Below, piece by piece: positions 9,054 to 17,771 of a DNA stretch of 64,000 bases. A program made the position numbers and the translations under genes. The DNA is taken from the NCBI RefSeq assembly GCF_000568255.1, contig NZ_KK037166.1:8723891-8787890 (forward strand). Reading direction: 5' to 3'. The notes beneath the pieces were generated by a model. The model saw only the letters and a program-made list of their open reading frames with translations, had not been told where the DNA came from and did no database searches. This stretch comes from Kutzneria sp. 744. GTDB taxonomy: Bacteria; Actinomycetota; Actinomycetes; Mycobacteriales; Pseudonocardiaceae. The number at the start of each line of letters is the position of its first letter. Positions within the stretch are counted from its first letter, which is position 1.

Positions 9054-9689
9054 CTACGCACCCCTAACCCCGGTCAGGGACGGCAAAGTGAAGCCTGACG
9101 CCAGTTCTCGCAACGCGAAGTCCAGCAGCTGCGGCAGATCGGCGTGCTCGGCGGCCAGCCACTGCTCGTGCGCGGCGACGGCCACGCCCAGTGTGGCATA
9201 GGCGATCGACTGCGGGACAAGGGAATCGGCCGGGTGGCCCAGGCGCGGCGCCACGAAGTCGGCGATCACCTGCCGCCACTGGACGTACCGGAGCGTGGAG
9301 TGGGCCTGCAACGCCGGCACGCGCAGGATCAGTGCCATTCGCTTGCGGTGCCAGGGAATCTCGTCGGCATCGAGCCGGTTGCACGCCACCACGGCCTGCC
9401 GCACGGCGTCCATCGCCGCCAGCCCCGGCCCGCATTCCCGCAGCCAGCACCGCAGGCGTTCCAGCTCACGGTCGAAGGCGCCCCACGCGATGTCGTTCTT
9501 CGACGGGAAGTAGCGGAAGAACGTGCGACGGCTCACGCCGGCGGCGCGGGCCAGCTCGTCGACCGTGGTCGCCTCGTAGCCCCGCTCGGTGAACAGCTCC
9601 AGCGCGACATGCTCCAGGTCGAGGTGGGTGCTGACGCGCTGCCGGCCGCCGCGGCCGCAAGACTGGGTGTTTCCCCCGACCTTCGCCAT
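9054..9689 (-). CDS. mftR: MftR-type TetR regulator of the mycofactocin operon
   Basis: This is a 211-residue TetR protein. The N-terminal HTH (ALELFTERGYEATTVDELARAAGVSRRTFFRYFP) matches the MftR group in wording and spacing. The C-terminal ligand domain begins near residue 80. It is transcribed divergently from mftA with a 78-bp gap, the usual mycofactocin arrangement. MftR proteins repress the operon and respond to long-chain acyl-CoA in mycobacteria; the effector here is unknown. The start is the ATG at 9689. Confidence 0.88.
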   Translation of the reverse strand: MAKVGGNTQSCGRGGRQRVSTHLDLEHVALELFTERGYEATTVDELARAAGVSRRTFFRYFPSKNDIAWGAFDRELERLRCWLRECGPGLAAMDAVRQAVVACNRLDADEIPWHRKRMALILRVPALQAHSTLRYVQWRQVIADFVAPRLGHPADSLVPQSIAYATLGVAVAAHEQWLAAEHADLPQLLDFALRELASGFTLPSLTGVRGA

Positions 9690-9721
9690 GCTGTCTTCCA
9701 ATCGGCACCGGGTGTCATTAG

Positions 9722-9739
9722 CTTCGTGTTTGTTCGAAG
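9722..9739. promoter_or_regulatory. Inverted repeat in the mftR-mftA gap, candidate MftR operator
   Basis: CTTCG and CGAAG flank an AT-richer eight-base spacer (TGTTTGTT). It is the only clear symmetric element in the divergent gap, and it sits about 30 bp upstream of the mftA start. Confidence 0.4.
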
Positions 9740-9767
9740 GCAAGCCCGCCCCGTTCAGGAGTGTGTC

Positions 9768-9863
9768 ATGGCGAACGACACGGAAACGCCCACTACTTCC
9801 GATGATGTGGACGAGCTGCTCGTCGAGGAAGTCTCCATCGACGGCATGTGCGGCGTCTACTAG
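9768..9863 (+). CDS. mftA: Mycofactocin precursor peptide MftA
   Basis: This is a 31-residue peptide. Its C-terminus ELLVEEVSIDGMCGVY contains the near-invariant IDGMCGVY core of mycofactocin precursors. MftC decarboxylates the terminal Tyr and crosslinks it to the adjacent Val; MftE then releases the modified dipeptide that becomes the cofactor. The leader is short and acidic, as usual, for binding by MftB. The ATG at 9768 follows a weak AGGAG. The mftB ATG begins three bases after the stop. Confidence 0.97.
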   Translation: MANDTETPTTSDDVDELLVEEVSIDGMCGVY

Positions 9864-9866
9864 CCG

Positions 9867-10136
9867 ATGTTCGATCCCAAGCGACCGTACCGCTGCTCGC
9901 CCCAGGTGGCGTTGCGGCCCGAGCCGTTCGGCGCGCTGGTCTACGACTTCACCACCCGCCGGCTGTCCTTCCTCAAGACCAAGCAGCTCGCGCAGGTCGT
10001 TGCCACGCTGGAGAAGCACGCCGACGTCGACTCCACTTTGGACGCTGTGGAGGTGGCGCCGGGACAGCGCGCCGCCTACCTGCACGCCCTCGCCGGACTG
10101 GCCGACGCGGGCACGATCCAACAGCGGGAGCCGTAG
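9867..10136 (+). CDS. mftB: Mycofactocin chaperone MftB (PqqD-like)
   Basis: This 89-residue protein, with PYRCSPQVALRPEPFGALVYDF and a later KTKQLAQVV..LE segment, is the MftB type of PqqD-like leader-binding protein. It presents MftA to the radical SAM enzyme MftC. It directly abuts mftC: its TAG ends at 10136 and mftC starts at 10137. Confidence 0.95.
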   Translation: MFDPKRPYRCSPQVALRPEPFGALVYDFTTRRLSFLKTKQLAQVVATLEKHADVDSTLDAVEVAPGQRAAYLHALAGLADAGTIQQREP

Positions 10137-11300
10137 ATGAAGCTGGTCGACCACTTCGCGACCGGTCTCGACGCGCCGATCTGCCTGACCTGGGAGCTCA
10201 CCTACGCCTGCAATCTCGCCTGCGTGCACTGCCTTTCGTCGTCCGGCCGCCGCGACCCCCGCGAGCTGGACACCGCCCAGTGCCGTGCGGTGATCGACGA
10301 GTTGCAGCGCATGCAGGTGTTCTACGTCAACATCGGCGGCGGCGAGCCCACGGTCCGGTCGGACTTCTGGGAGCTGGTGGAGTACTCCACCGACCACCAG
10401 GTCGGCGTGAAGTTCTCCACCAACGGCGTGCGCCTGAACGAGAAGCGCGCGAAGTGGTTGGCCGGCAGCGACTACGTGGACGTGCAGATTTCGCTGGACG
10501 GGGCGACGGCGGCGGTCAACGACGCCGTCCGCGGGCCCGGTTCCTTCGACACGGCCATGCGCGCCATGGGAAACCTCGCCGACGCGGGCTTCCGCGACTT
10601 CAAGATCAGCGTGGTGATGACCCGTCAGAACGTCGACCAGCTCGACGACTTCGCGGCCATCGCCGACTCCTACGGCGGGCAGCTGCGCATCACCCGGCTG
10701 CGCCCGTCCGGCCGCGGCGCCGACGTGTGGGACGAGCTGCACCCGACGGCCGCGCAGCAGCGGCAGCTCTACAACTGGTTGGTGGCCCACGGGGAAGGCG
10801 TCCTGACCGGCGACTCCTTCTTCCACCTCAACGCGTTCGGTTCGACCCCGCTGCCGGGGCTGAACCTGTGCGGCGCGGGCCGGGTGGTGTGCCTGATCGA
10901 CCCCATCGGGGACGTGTACGCGTGCCCCTTCGCGATCCACGAGCAGTTCCTCGCCGGCAACGTACGCGCTCCGGGCGGCTTCAGCGAGGTCTGGCGGAAC
11001 TCCCCTCTGTTCCAGGACCTCCGCCGCCCGACGTCGGCGGGGAGCTGCTCGTCCTGTCCCTCCTACGACAGCTGCCGCGGCGGCTGCATGGCCGCCAAGT
11101 TCTTCACCGGCCTGCCGATGGACGGCCCGGACCCCGAATGCGTGCAGGGCTACGGGGAACTGGCGCTGGCCACCGCCGGCGCGCCGCCGAAGCCGTCCGG
11201 CGACCACTCGCGGCGCAAGAAGCCGGTGCCGCTGTCGATCGGCTTCGGACAGCCGGCCGACCGGGCCTGCGACACGAGTCCCCTGGCGGGTATGCGGTGA
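10137..11300 (+). CDS. mftC: Mycofactocin radical SAM maturase MftC
   Basis: This 387-residue radical SAM/SPASM protein has the SAM-cluster motif CNLACVHC near residue 22 and SPASM cysteines in CGAGRVVC, CPF and CSSCPSYDSCRGGC toward the C-terminus for two auxiliary [4Fe-4S] clusters. It performs the oxidative decarboxylation and C-C crosslink of the MftA C-terminal Val-Tyr. The tail after about residue 345 is basic and Pro-rich. The stop overlaps the next start by four bases (GTGA). Confidence 0.97.
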   Translation: MKLVDHFATGLDAPICLTWELTYACNLACVHCLSSSGRRDPRELDTAQCRAVIDELQRMQVFYVNIGGGEPTVRSDFWELVEYSTDHQVGVKFSTNGVRLNEKRAKWLAGSDYVDVQISLDGATAAVNDAVRGPGSFDTAMRAMGNLADAGFRDFKISVVMTRQNVDQLDDFAAIADSYGGQLRITRLRPSGRGADVWDELHPTAAQQRQLYNWLVAHGEGVLTGDSFFHLNAFGSTPLPGLNLCGAGRVVCLIDPIGDVYACPFAIHEQFLAGNVRAPGGFSEVWRNSPLFQDLRRPTSAGSCSSCPSYDSCRGGCMAAKFFTGLPMDGPDPECVQGYGELALATAGAPPKPSGDHSRRKKPVPLSIGFGQPADRACDTSPLAGMR

Positions 11301-13165
11301 TACTGACGACTCCGGTCGTGCTGGCCGGCCGAACCGCGCCCAGTCGCGTGATGTTCGGGCCGCACGAGACGAATCTGGGCCGTGGGCGGGCGATCTCGCT
11401 GCGGCACGTGGCCTACTACGAGCGCCGCGCGGCCGGCGGGGCCGGAGTTATCGTCACCGAGACGGCCAGCGTGGACACCAGCGACTGGCCGTACGAGCGG
11501 GCCCCGTTGGCGGCCGAGTGCCAGCCGGGCTGGGCCGCGACCGTGTCCGCCTGCCGTCCACATGGGACGCTGGTGGTGGCCTCGCTCGGCCATGCCGGTT
11601 CACAGGGCTCGGCCGCCTACTCCCGCACGGCGCTGTGGGCTCCGTCGCGGGTGGCGGACGTGGCCAGCCGGGAACTGCCGATGGAGATGGAAGAACCCGA
11701 GCTGGACCGGTTGCTCCAGGGCTTCTCCTTCGCCACGGCGATTGCCATGGAGTCCGATGTGGACGGCGTGGAGATCGACGCCGGCCAGCACAGCCTGCTG
11801 CGGCAGTTCCTGTCCGGTCTGACCAACCAGCGCGAGGACGAGTACGGTGCCGACCGGGCGTTGCTGCTGCGCGAAGTGCTCTGCGCGGTACGGGATATCC
11901 TCGGCCGCGACCGGATCCTCGGGCTGCGGCTGTCCTGCGACGAGCTCGCCCCGTGGGCGGGCATCACGCCCGAGCACGCGGCCGGTCTCGCCGCCGAGCT
12001 GGCCAAGGCCGTCGACTACATCACCGTCGTGCGGGGTTCGGCCATGTCCACTTCGGCCACCCGCCCCGACTTCCACACGCCTTCCGGCTTCAACATCGAC
12101 CTGTGCCGGGACATTCGGTCCGCGGTCGGCGGTGTGGCCGACGTGATCCTTCAGGGTTCGATCGTCGGGCCCGACCAGGCCGAGTGGGCGCTGTCCTCCG
12201 GCGTGGCCGACCTGGTGGAGATGACCCGGGCCCAGATCGCCGAGCCGAACCTGGTTGCCTTGTGCGTCAAGGAAGAGACCGAGCGCGTCCGGCCGTGTGT
12301 GTTGTGCAACCAGCGGTGCCGCGTCCGTGACGGCCGGAATGCCGTCGTGAGCTGCGTTGTCGAGCCGTCCAGCGGCTACGAGACGACGGACCGTCCGCTG
12401 GCGCCGCCCGCCGCCCCGCGCGAGGTGCTCGTCGTTGGCGGCGGTCCCGCCGGCCTGGAGGCCGCGCGGGCGTTGGCCGATCGAGGGCATCAGGTGGAGC
12501 TGGTCGAGCGGAGCGAGCAACTCGGCGGCTCGCTCAGGTTGTCGCCGCTGGAGGGCTTCGCCGACTGGCTGGCGTCGGAGGTGAGCCGGCTGGGCGTGAA
12601 GATCCGCACCGGCGAGGCCGTGACCAGCGCCGACTTCGGCGGGCGGACGGTCGTGCTGGCCACCGGCTCGGTTCCCGGGCCGCGTGACTACGACATCGAC
12701 GGCGGCCAGGTCCTCGACGTCGCCGACGTGCTGCGGGCCGGGCTCGATGCCCTGCCGGCGGGCCCGGTGGTGGTGTTCGACCCGGTCGGGGACTCGGTCG
12801 GCGCCCGGATCGCCGAGCTGCTGGCCAGCGCCGGCCGGGACACGACCGTCGTGACGCGGGACGCCGTCGTCGGCACCCAGTTGGCCGTCACCGGCGATCT
12901 GGCCGATGCCAACGCCCGGCTGCACCGCGCCGGCGTCCAACTGGTCAAGCGGTCGACCCTGCTGGCCGTTCGCGACGCGAGCGTGGTCGTGGAACACGTG
13001 CTCACCGGCGAGAAACAGGAGCTGGCCTGCGGGCTGGTCGTCCATTGTGGACACCGGTTGCCCGATGTGACGCCGGGCGAGGTGCGGGCCGGCGACTGCG
13101 TGGCCCCCAGGACGTTGTACGAGGCCGTGTTGGAGGGCCGGCGGGCCGCCCAGGGGGTTTCCTGA
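11297..13165 (+). CDS. Mycofactocin-system OYE/FadH-like flavin oxidoreductase 1
   Basis: This 622-residue protein has an N-terminal FMN TIM barrel of the old-yellow-enzyme/2,4-dienoyl-CoA reductase type, a four-Cys [4Fe-4S] segment (CVLCNQRCR..C) near residues 335-355 and a C-terminal FAD/NAD domain with VVGGGPAGLEAARALA. It starts at GTG 11297, overlapping the mftC stop. The architecture matches the OYE families known in mycofactocin operons, whose reaction is unproven. The usual active-site HxxH-type pair of OYEs appears altered (DAGQHSLL). It sits where mftD is normally found but is unrelated to the MftD/LldD fold. Confidence 0.85.
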   Translation: MILTTPVVLAGRTAPSRVMFGPHETNLGRGRAISLRHVAYYERRAAGGAGVIVTETASVDTSDWPYERAPLAAECQPGWAATVSACRPHGTLVVASLGHAGSQGSAAYSRTALWAPSRVADVASRELPMEMEEPELDRLLQGFSFATAIAMESDVDGVEIDAGQHSLLRQFLSGLTNQREDEYGADRALLLREVLCAVRDILGRDRILGLRLSCDELAPWAGITPEHAAGLAAELAKAVDYITVVRGSAMSTSATRPDFHTPSGFNIDLCRDIRSAVGGVADVILQGSIVGPDQAEWALSSGVADLVEMTRAQIAEPNLVALCVKEETERVRPCVLCNQRCRVRDGRNAVVSCVVEPSSGYETTDRPLAPPAAPREVLVVGGGPAGLEAARALADRGHQVELVERSEQLGGSLRLSPLEGFADWLASEVSRLGVKIRTGEAVTSADFGGRTVVLATGSVPGPRDYDIDGGQVLDVADVLRAGLDALPAGPVVVFDPVGDSVGARIAELLASAGRDTTVVTRDAVVGTQLAVTGDLADANARLHRAGVQLVKRSTLLAVRDASVVVEHVLTGEKQELACGLVVHCGHRLPDVTPGEVRAGDCVAPRTLYEAVLEGRRAAQGVS

Positions 13166-15105
13166 TGGCTTTCCGGTTCCTGTTCTCGCCGTTCCGGGTC
13201 GGACCGGTGATGCTCGCCAACCGGGTCGTGTTCTCCGCGCATCTCACCAACTATGCCGAGGACGGGCGGCCCAGCGAGCAGCACGCCGCCTACTACGCGG
13301 CCCGGGCGGCCGGCGGCGTCGGGCTGATCATCACCGAGGAGCATTCCACCCACCCGTCGGACTGGCCGTACGAGAAGCTGATCCACGGCTTCAATCCGGA
13401 CGTCGTCGAGGGCTACCGGCGGATCACCGATGCCGTGCACGCCCACCGGGTACCGATCTTCGCGCAGCTCAACCACAACGGCGGCCAGGCGTCGAGCCTG
13501 TACTCGCGGCTGCCGGTGCTGGCCCCGTCGGCCGTGCCGGATCCGCTGTTCCGCGAGGTGCCCAAGGCCGTCGACGACAAGGACATCGCCGACATCATCG
13601 CGGGATACGCCCTGGTGGCAAGGCACTGCGCCGAGGGCGGGTTCGACGGCGTCGAGCTCCAGTGCTCGCATTCCTCGATCGTGCGGGGCTTTCTCTCCCC
13701 GGCCACCAACAAGCGCACCGACCGCTACGGCGGATCCCTGGCCAACCGTGCCCGTATCCTGCTGGACATCGTCGCCGCCGTCCGGGACGCCATCGGCCCC
13801 GGCCTGGCCCTCGGCGTGCGGCTGTGTGGCGACGAGCTGATCGAGGGCGGCATCAAGCTTGACGAGGCCGTCGAGGTCGCGCGGCTGGTCGAGGCCACCG
13901 GCCAGGTCGACTACATCAACACCTCGATCGGCGTCGCCACCTCCACGCTGTTCATGATCGAGGCCTCGATGGCCGTTCCGCCTGGTTACGCCCTGTTCAT
14001 CGCCAACGCCATGCGGCAGGCCGTGAAGCTGCCGGTCGTCGGCGTCGGGCGGATCAAGGACCCGGTGCAGGCCGAGCGGGCGCTCGCCGAGGGCCACTGC
14101 GACCTCGTCGGCGTGGTCCGGGGGCAGATCGCCGATCCCGAGTTCATGGCCAAGGCCCGGTCCGGGCACGCCAGCGACATCCGCACCTGCCTGTCGTGCA
14201 ACCAGGAGTGCGTGGGGCGGATGGGGCTCAACCACACGCTCGGCTGCATCGAGAATCCCCGCGCCGGCAACGAATCCGTTCCGCTGCCCGCTCCTCGCCT
14301 GCGCGGCCGTCGCGTGCTCGTCGTCGGCGGCGGTCCCGGCGGTCTCCAGGCCGCCTCCACTGCCGCCCAGCGCGGCCACCAGGTCACCCTGTTGGAACGT
14401 TCTTCCACCACCGGCGGCCAGGCCGCCCTGGCTGCCACGGTCCCCAGCCGGGCCGAATTCCTCGACCTGCCAAGGAATCTGCTGGCCGAGTGCAAGCGTC
14501 ACGGCGTCGATGTCCGCACCGGCGTCGAGGCCACGGTGGACAGTGTGACGGCGGCGCAGCCCGAGGTCGTGGTCCTGGCCACCGGCGCGCGCCCGAAGCT
14601 GCCGTGGTGGGGCGAGGAACTGGCCCAGATCGTCGACGTCCGGGACGTCCTGGAGGGGCGGGCCGCTCCCGCCGGCGATGTGCTGGTCTTCGACGAACTC
14701 GGCTTCCACCAGGCCACCTCCGTCGCCGAGTTGCTGGCCGACCGCGGTTGCCGGGTCCGGATCAGCACGCCCGGCATGGTCGTCGGCCAGGATCTCGGCG
14801 TCACCCTGGACATGGAGATGTTCCTGCTGCGGGCCAACCACAAGGGCATCGCGCTGACCACCGACGAGGTGATCATGGGGGCCGCCGAGGGCATCGAGGT
14901 GCAGATCCTCCGCCACACCACCGGCGCCATGTCCACCGAGCGCTTCGACTGGGTCGTCTGTGTCGTGCACCAGGAGCCCGAGGACGGATTGTGGAAGGCG
15001 TTGAAGGACGGGCCCTTCGAGGTGCACCGGGTCGGCGACTGCCTCACCCCGCGCCGGGCCAACGCCGCCGTGATCGAAGGCCACCGAGTGGGGGTGTCAC
15101 TGTGA
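13165..15105 (+). CDS. Mycofactocin-system OYE/FadH-like flavin oxidoreductase 2
   Basis: This 646-residue paralogue of the preceding gene has the same plan. The FMN barrel contains SAHLTNYAEDGRPSEQHAAYY, the Cys cluster is CLSCNQECVGRMG, and the FAD/NAD domain has VVGGGPGGLQAASTAA. Its ATG overlaps the previous TGA by one base (TGATG). Two consecutive OYE paralogues are a recognised feature of some mycofactocin loci, but substrates are unknown. They could oxidise or reduce mycofactocin itself or pass electrons to the adjoining ETF. Confidence 0.87.
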   Translation: MAFRFLFSPFRVGPVMLANRVVFSAHLTNYAEDGRPSEQHAAYYAARAAGGVGLIITEEHSTHPSDWPYEKLIHGFNPDVVEGYRRITDAVHAHRVPIFAQLNHNGGQASSLYSRLPVLAPSAVPDPLFREVPKAVDDKDIADIIAGYALVARHCAEGGFDGVELQCSHSSIVRGFLSPATNKRTDRYGGSLANRARILLDIVAAVRDAIGPGLALGVRLCGDELIEGGIKLDEAVEVARLVEATGQVDYINTSIGVATSTLFMIEASMAVPPGYALFIANAMRQAVKLPVVGVGRIKDPVQAERALAEGHCDLVGVVRGQIADPEFMAKARSGHASDIRTCLSCNQECVGRMGLNHTLGCIENPRAGNESVPLPAPRLRGRRVLVVGGGPGGLQAASTAAQRGHQVTLLERSSTTGGQAALAATVPSRAEFLDLPRNLLAECKRHGVDVRTGVEATVDSVTAAQPEVVVLATGARPKLPWWGEELAQIVDVRDVLEGRAAPAGDVLVFDELGFHQATSVAELLADRGCRVRISTPGMVVGQDLGVTLDMEMFLLRANHKGIALTTDEVIMGAAEGIEVQILRHTTGAMSTERFDWVVCVVHQEPEDGLWKALKDGPFEVHRVGDCLTPRRANAAVIEGHRVGVSL

Positions 15106-16121
15106 TCACCACCGACTTCCCGCCCGGCGAACGTCAGGAAGGGCCCCTTCCTGACGTTGAACGTCAGGAAGGGGCCCTTCCTGACGTTCAACGAGAGGAA
15201 TGGTCCCTTGATCTTGGGGTGCTGGGTGTGGTGGTGGTGCGGGACGGGGAGTTGCCGCTAGGGGCGGACGAGGTCGCGGCGGAGGCGGGTGGGGCGGTGT
15301 TGGTGGTGGGGACGAACGCCAAGGTGGCCGCCGACCAGCTGACCGCCGCCCGGACGGTCTGGGTGGCGGAGAGCGGCACGGTAACGCCTGGGGCGTTAGC
15401 GGGGGCGCTGGCGCCGGTTCTGGGAGAGGTGCACGCGGTGGTGCTGGTGGCGGCGGCGGATGGGCGGGACCTGGCGCCGAGGCTGGCCTATGCGCTGGGG
15501 AGACCGCTGCTGAGCGGGGCGAATGCGGTGGGGCCGAGGAGCGCGGACGTGCTGCGGTGGGGGAGCCAAGGGCTGCAAGAGCTCACCCCGAACGGACCCT
15601 TTGTCGCCACGCTGCAGCCCGGCGTGAGAGGGGCGGCGACGGAGCCAGGGCCGCCGCGGATCGTCGAGATCGAGCTGACCAGCGTCGATGCGCCGGATGC
15701 GCGGTCGCTGGAAGTCAGCACGCCCAAGGCGCGAGAGGCGGATCTGGCCGAGGCGCGGCGGGTGCTCGGGGCGGGGGCGGGGCTGGTGAGCGACCAGGCG
15801 CAGATGGATCTGCTGGTCGAGGTGGGAGAGCGGCTCGGGGCGGCGGCGGGGGCGACGCGCGTGGTCACCGACGCCGGGTTCGCCGGGCACGAGCGGCAGA
15901 TCGGCACGACCGGGGTGGTGATCGACCCGGATCTGTACATCGCCTTCGGCGTCTCGGGGGCGGCCCAGCACGTCGGCGGCTTGGGCGCGCCGAAGCACGT
16001 GATCAGCGTGAACACTGATCCGTGCTGCCCGATGACGGCCATGGCGGACCTGGGCATCGTAGCCGACGCCCCGGCGGTGCTGGCGGAACTGGCGCGGCGG
16101 CTGGAGGACAGCGATGGCTGA
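15102..16121 (+). CDS. Electron transfer flavoprotein alpha subunit (FixB/EtfA-like)
   Basis: The C-terminal FAD domain is clear: QIGTTGVVIDPDLYIAFGVSGA, then HVISVNTDPCCPMTAMADLGIV. The open frame overlaps the OYE2 stop by GTGA at 15102, giving 339 residues. The first 37 or so, however, are encoded by a palindromic repeat (15129-15216), and normal ETF alpha sequence begins only at VLGVVVVRDGE. The true start may be the GTG at 15219. ETF alpha/beta carries electrons one or two at a time from flavoprotein dehydrogenases to FixC/ETF-QO. It overlaps fixC by 8 bp. Confidence 0.88.
   Translation: MITTDFPPGERQEGPLPDVERQEGALPDVQREEWSLDLGVLGVVVVRDGELPLGADEVAAEAGGAVLVVGTNAKVAADQLTAARTVWVAESGTVTPGALAGALAPVLGEVHAVVLVAAADGRDLAPRLAYALGRPLLSGANAVGPRSADVLRWGSQGLQELTPNGPFVATLQPGVRGAATEPGPPRIVEIELTSVDAPDARSLEVSTPKAREADLAEARRVLGAGAGLVSDQAQMDLLVEVGERLGAAAGATRVVTDAGFAGHERQIGTTGVVIDPDLYIAFGVSGAAQHVGGLGAPKHVISVNTDPCCPMTAMADLGIVADAPAVLAELARRLEDSDG
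15129..15216. repeat. Palindromic repeat embedded at the start of ETF alpha
   Basis: It contains two tandem copies of a GAACGTCAGGAAGG-type palindrome (15129-15160 and about 15159-15192). A unit reading CCAAGATCAAGGGACC on the minus strand follows, ending near 15216. The same units recur at 36150-36267. Here the repeat keeps the frame open and would encode the motif GERQEGPLPDVERQEG. Confidence 0.85.
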
Positions 16122-17469
16122 GCACGCGGGTCCGGGAACGAGGTCGGCGGTTGTCGACACGCCGCCGCAGCGTGAGGTGGACGTGGTCGTGGTCGGCGCG
16201 GGGCCGGCGGGCTCGGCGGCGGCGCTGGAGGTGGCCCGCGCGGGCCACTCGGTGGTGCTGCTGGAACGCGGGCCGTTCCCCGGATCCAAGAACGTGTACG
16301 GCGGCGTGGTCTACGGGCGGGTGCTGGACGAGCTGGTGCCGCGCTGGTGGGAGCAGATGCCGGTGCAGCGCTGGGTGACCCGCCGCAGCACGATGATCAT
16401 GACGCCGACGCAGGCGCTGACCGTGGACTTCCGCACCCAGGCCTGGGGCGGCCCGCCCTACAACGGGGCCACGGCGCACCGCTGCGACCTCGACGGCTGG
16501 CTGGCCGGCCTGGCCACGGAGGCAGGAGCCACGCTCGTTCCGTCAACGGTGGCAACGGGATTGCTCCGCGACGCCAGCGGCGCGGTCGTCGGCGTCCGGA
16601 CCGACCGCCCGGACGGAGACCTCACGGCCAAGGTGGTGATCGCCTGTGACGGCGTGAACTCCTTCCTGGCCAAGGAAGCCGGCATGTTCGTCGGCAAGCC
16701 CACCGGGCACGTCACGCTCGGCGTCAAGGAAACCCTGCGGCTGCCTCGAAACGTCATCGACGAGCGCTTCGGCGTCACCGGCCAGCACGGCGTCGACATC
16801 GAGATCCTGGGCTGCACCAGGGGAATCCCCGGTGGCGGCTTCCTCTACACCAACCTCGACTCGGTCAGCGTCGGTGTGGTCGTCGACCCGCACGGGTTGG
16901 CGGCGAAGAAGGTTCGGCCCGAGGAGTTGGTCGCCGAGCTGAAGCGGCACCCGGCGATCGAGCCGCTGGTGCGGGGCGGCGAGCTGCTGGAGTACTCGGC
17001 CCACCTGATCCCCGAGGGCGGCTACGACACCATGCCCGAGCTGGTGACCGACGGCTTCCTCGTCGCCGGCGACGCCGCCGCGATGTGCCTGGCGGCCGGG
17101 ATCTGGCTGGAGGGCGTGAACTTCGCCATCGGGGCCGGCATGTACGCGGGACGGGCCGCCGCCGACGCGTTGGCGGCCAAGGACACCTCGAAGTCCGGGC
17201 TGGCCTCGTACCAGCGGATGGTGGACGAGTCGTTCGTGCTGGGGGACCACCGCAAGCTCCGCCGCGTGCCCGGGCTGGTGCTGGGGCAGCGGATGCAGCA
17301 GGAGTACCCGGCGGTGCTGTGCGATCTCGCCCAGGGACTGTTCCAGGTGGACAATCCACGTCCGAAGCCCGGCCTGCTCAAGCTGATCCGCCGGGTCTTG
17401 AAGTGGCATGGCGTCAAGACCAGGGACGTCCTGTCCGACGCGCTGACCGGAGTGAGGTCGTTCGGATGA
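16114..17469 (+). CDS. FixC-like ETF:quinone oxidoreductase flavoprotein
   Basis: This 451-residue FAD protein has an N-terminal dinucleotide motif VVVVGAGPAGSAAALEVA, then PGSKNVYGGVVYG (the FixC signature) and a second FAD motif GFLVAGDAAAMC near residue 310. FixC with FixX passes electrons from ETF to the quinone pool, usually at the membrane. It is embedded in the ETF alpha - FixX - ETF beta run, with 8-bp and 4-bp overlaps. This makes a complete FixABCX set inside the mycofactocin operon. Confidence 0.92.
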   Translation: MAEHAGPGTRSAVVDTPPQREVDVVVVGAGPAGSAAALEVARAGHSVVLLERGPFPGSKNVYGGVVYGRVLDELVPRWWEQMPVQRWVTRRSTMIMTPTQALTVDFRTQAWGGPPYNGATAHRCDLDGWLAGLATEAGATLVPSTVATGLLRDASGAVVGVRTDRPDGDLTAKVVIACDGVNSFLAKEAGMFVGKPTGHVTLGVKETLRLPRNVIDERFGVTGQHGVDIEILGCTRGIPGGGFLYTNLDSVSVGVVVDPHGLAAKKVRPEELVAELKRHPAIEPLVRGGELLEYSAHLIPEGGYDTMPELVTDGFLVAGDAAAMCLAAGIWLEGVNFAIGAGMYAGRAAADALAAKDTSKSGLASYQRMVDESFVLGDHRKLRRVPGLVLGQRMQQEYPAVLCDLAQGLFQVDNPRPKPGLLKLIRRVLKWHGVKTRDVLSDALTGVRSFG

Positions 17470-17768
17470 GCCCAGGACAGAGTTACGGACTTCAGGCCTT
17501 TGACGACCGAATGTCCACGGTGGACTTCGACGTCGCCGAGAGGCCGCACATCACCGTGGACAACGACGTGTGCCGGTCGTGCCAGACGACGGACTGCGTG
17601 TACGCCTGCCCGGCCAAGCTTTTCGTGCCGACCTCGGACGGCGGCATCCTGTTCAACTACGAGCAGTGCTTCGAGTGCGGCACCTGCTACCAGGTCTGCT
17701 CCGGCGAGAATGCCCTGAGCTGGACCTATCCCGACGGCGGCCATGGCGTCGCCTTCCGGAAGGGGTGA
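17466..17768 (+). CDS. FixX-like ferredoxin
   Basis: This 100-residue ferredoxin has Cys runs CRSCQTTDCVYACPAK and CFECGTCYQVC, as in FixX partners of FixC. It holds the iron-sulfur cluster that passes electrons from ETF through FixC to quinone. Its ATG overlaps the fixC stop by ATGA, and ETF beta starts three bases after its stop. Confidence 0.93.
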   Translation: MSPGQSYGLQAFDDRMSTVDFDVAERPHITVDNDVCRSCQTTDCVYACPAKLFVPTSDGGILFNYEQCFECGTCYQVCSGENALSWTYPDGGHGVAFRKG

Positions 17769-17771
17769 GTC

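Noticed and set aside
11297-13165. OYE1 considered as MftD
   Set aside because: MftD is an LldD-type alpha-hydroxyacid oxidase fold. This protein has an OYE barrel plus Fe-S and FAD/NAD domains.
15129-15216. Repeat considered as an insertion sequence or transposon end
   Set aside because: There is no transposase gene, target duplication or longer element; it is better called a dispersed palindromic repeat.
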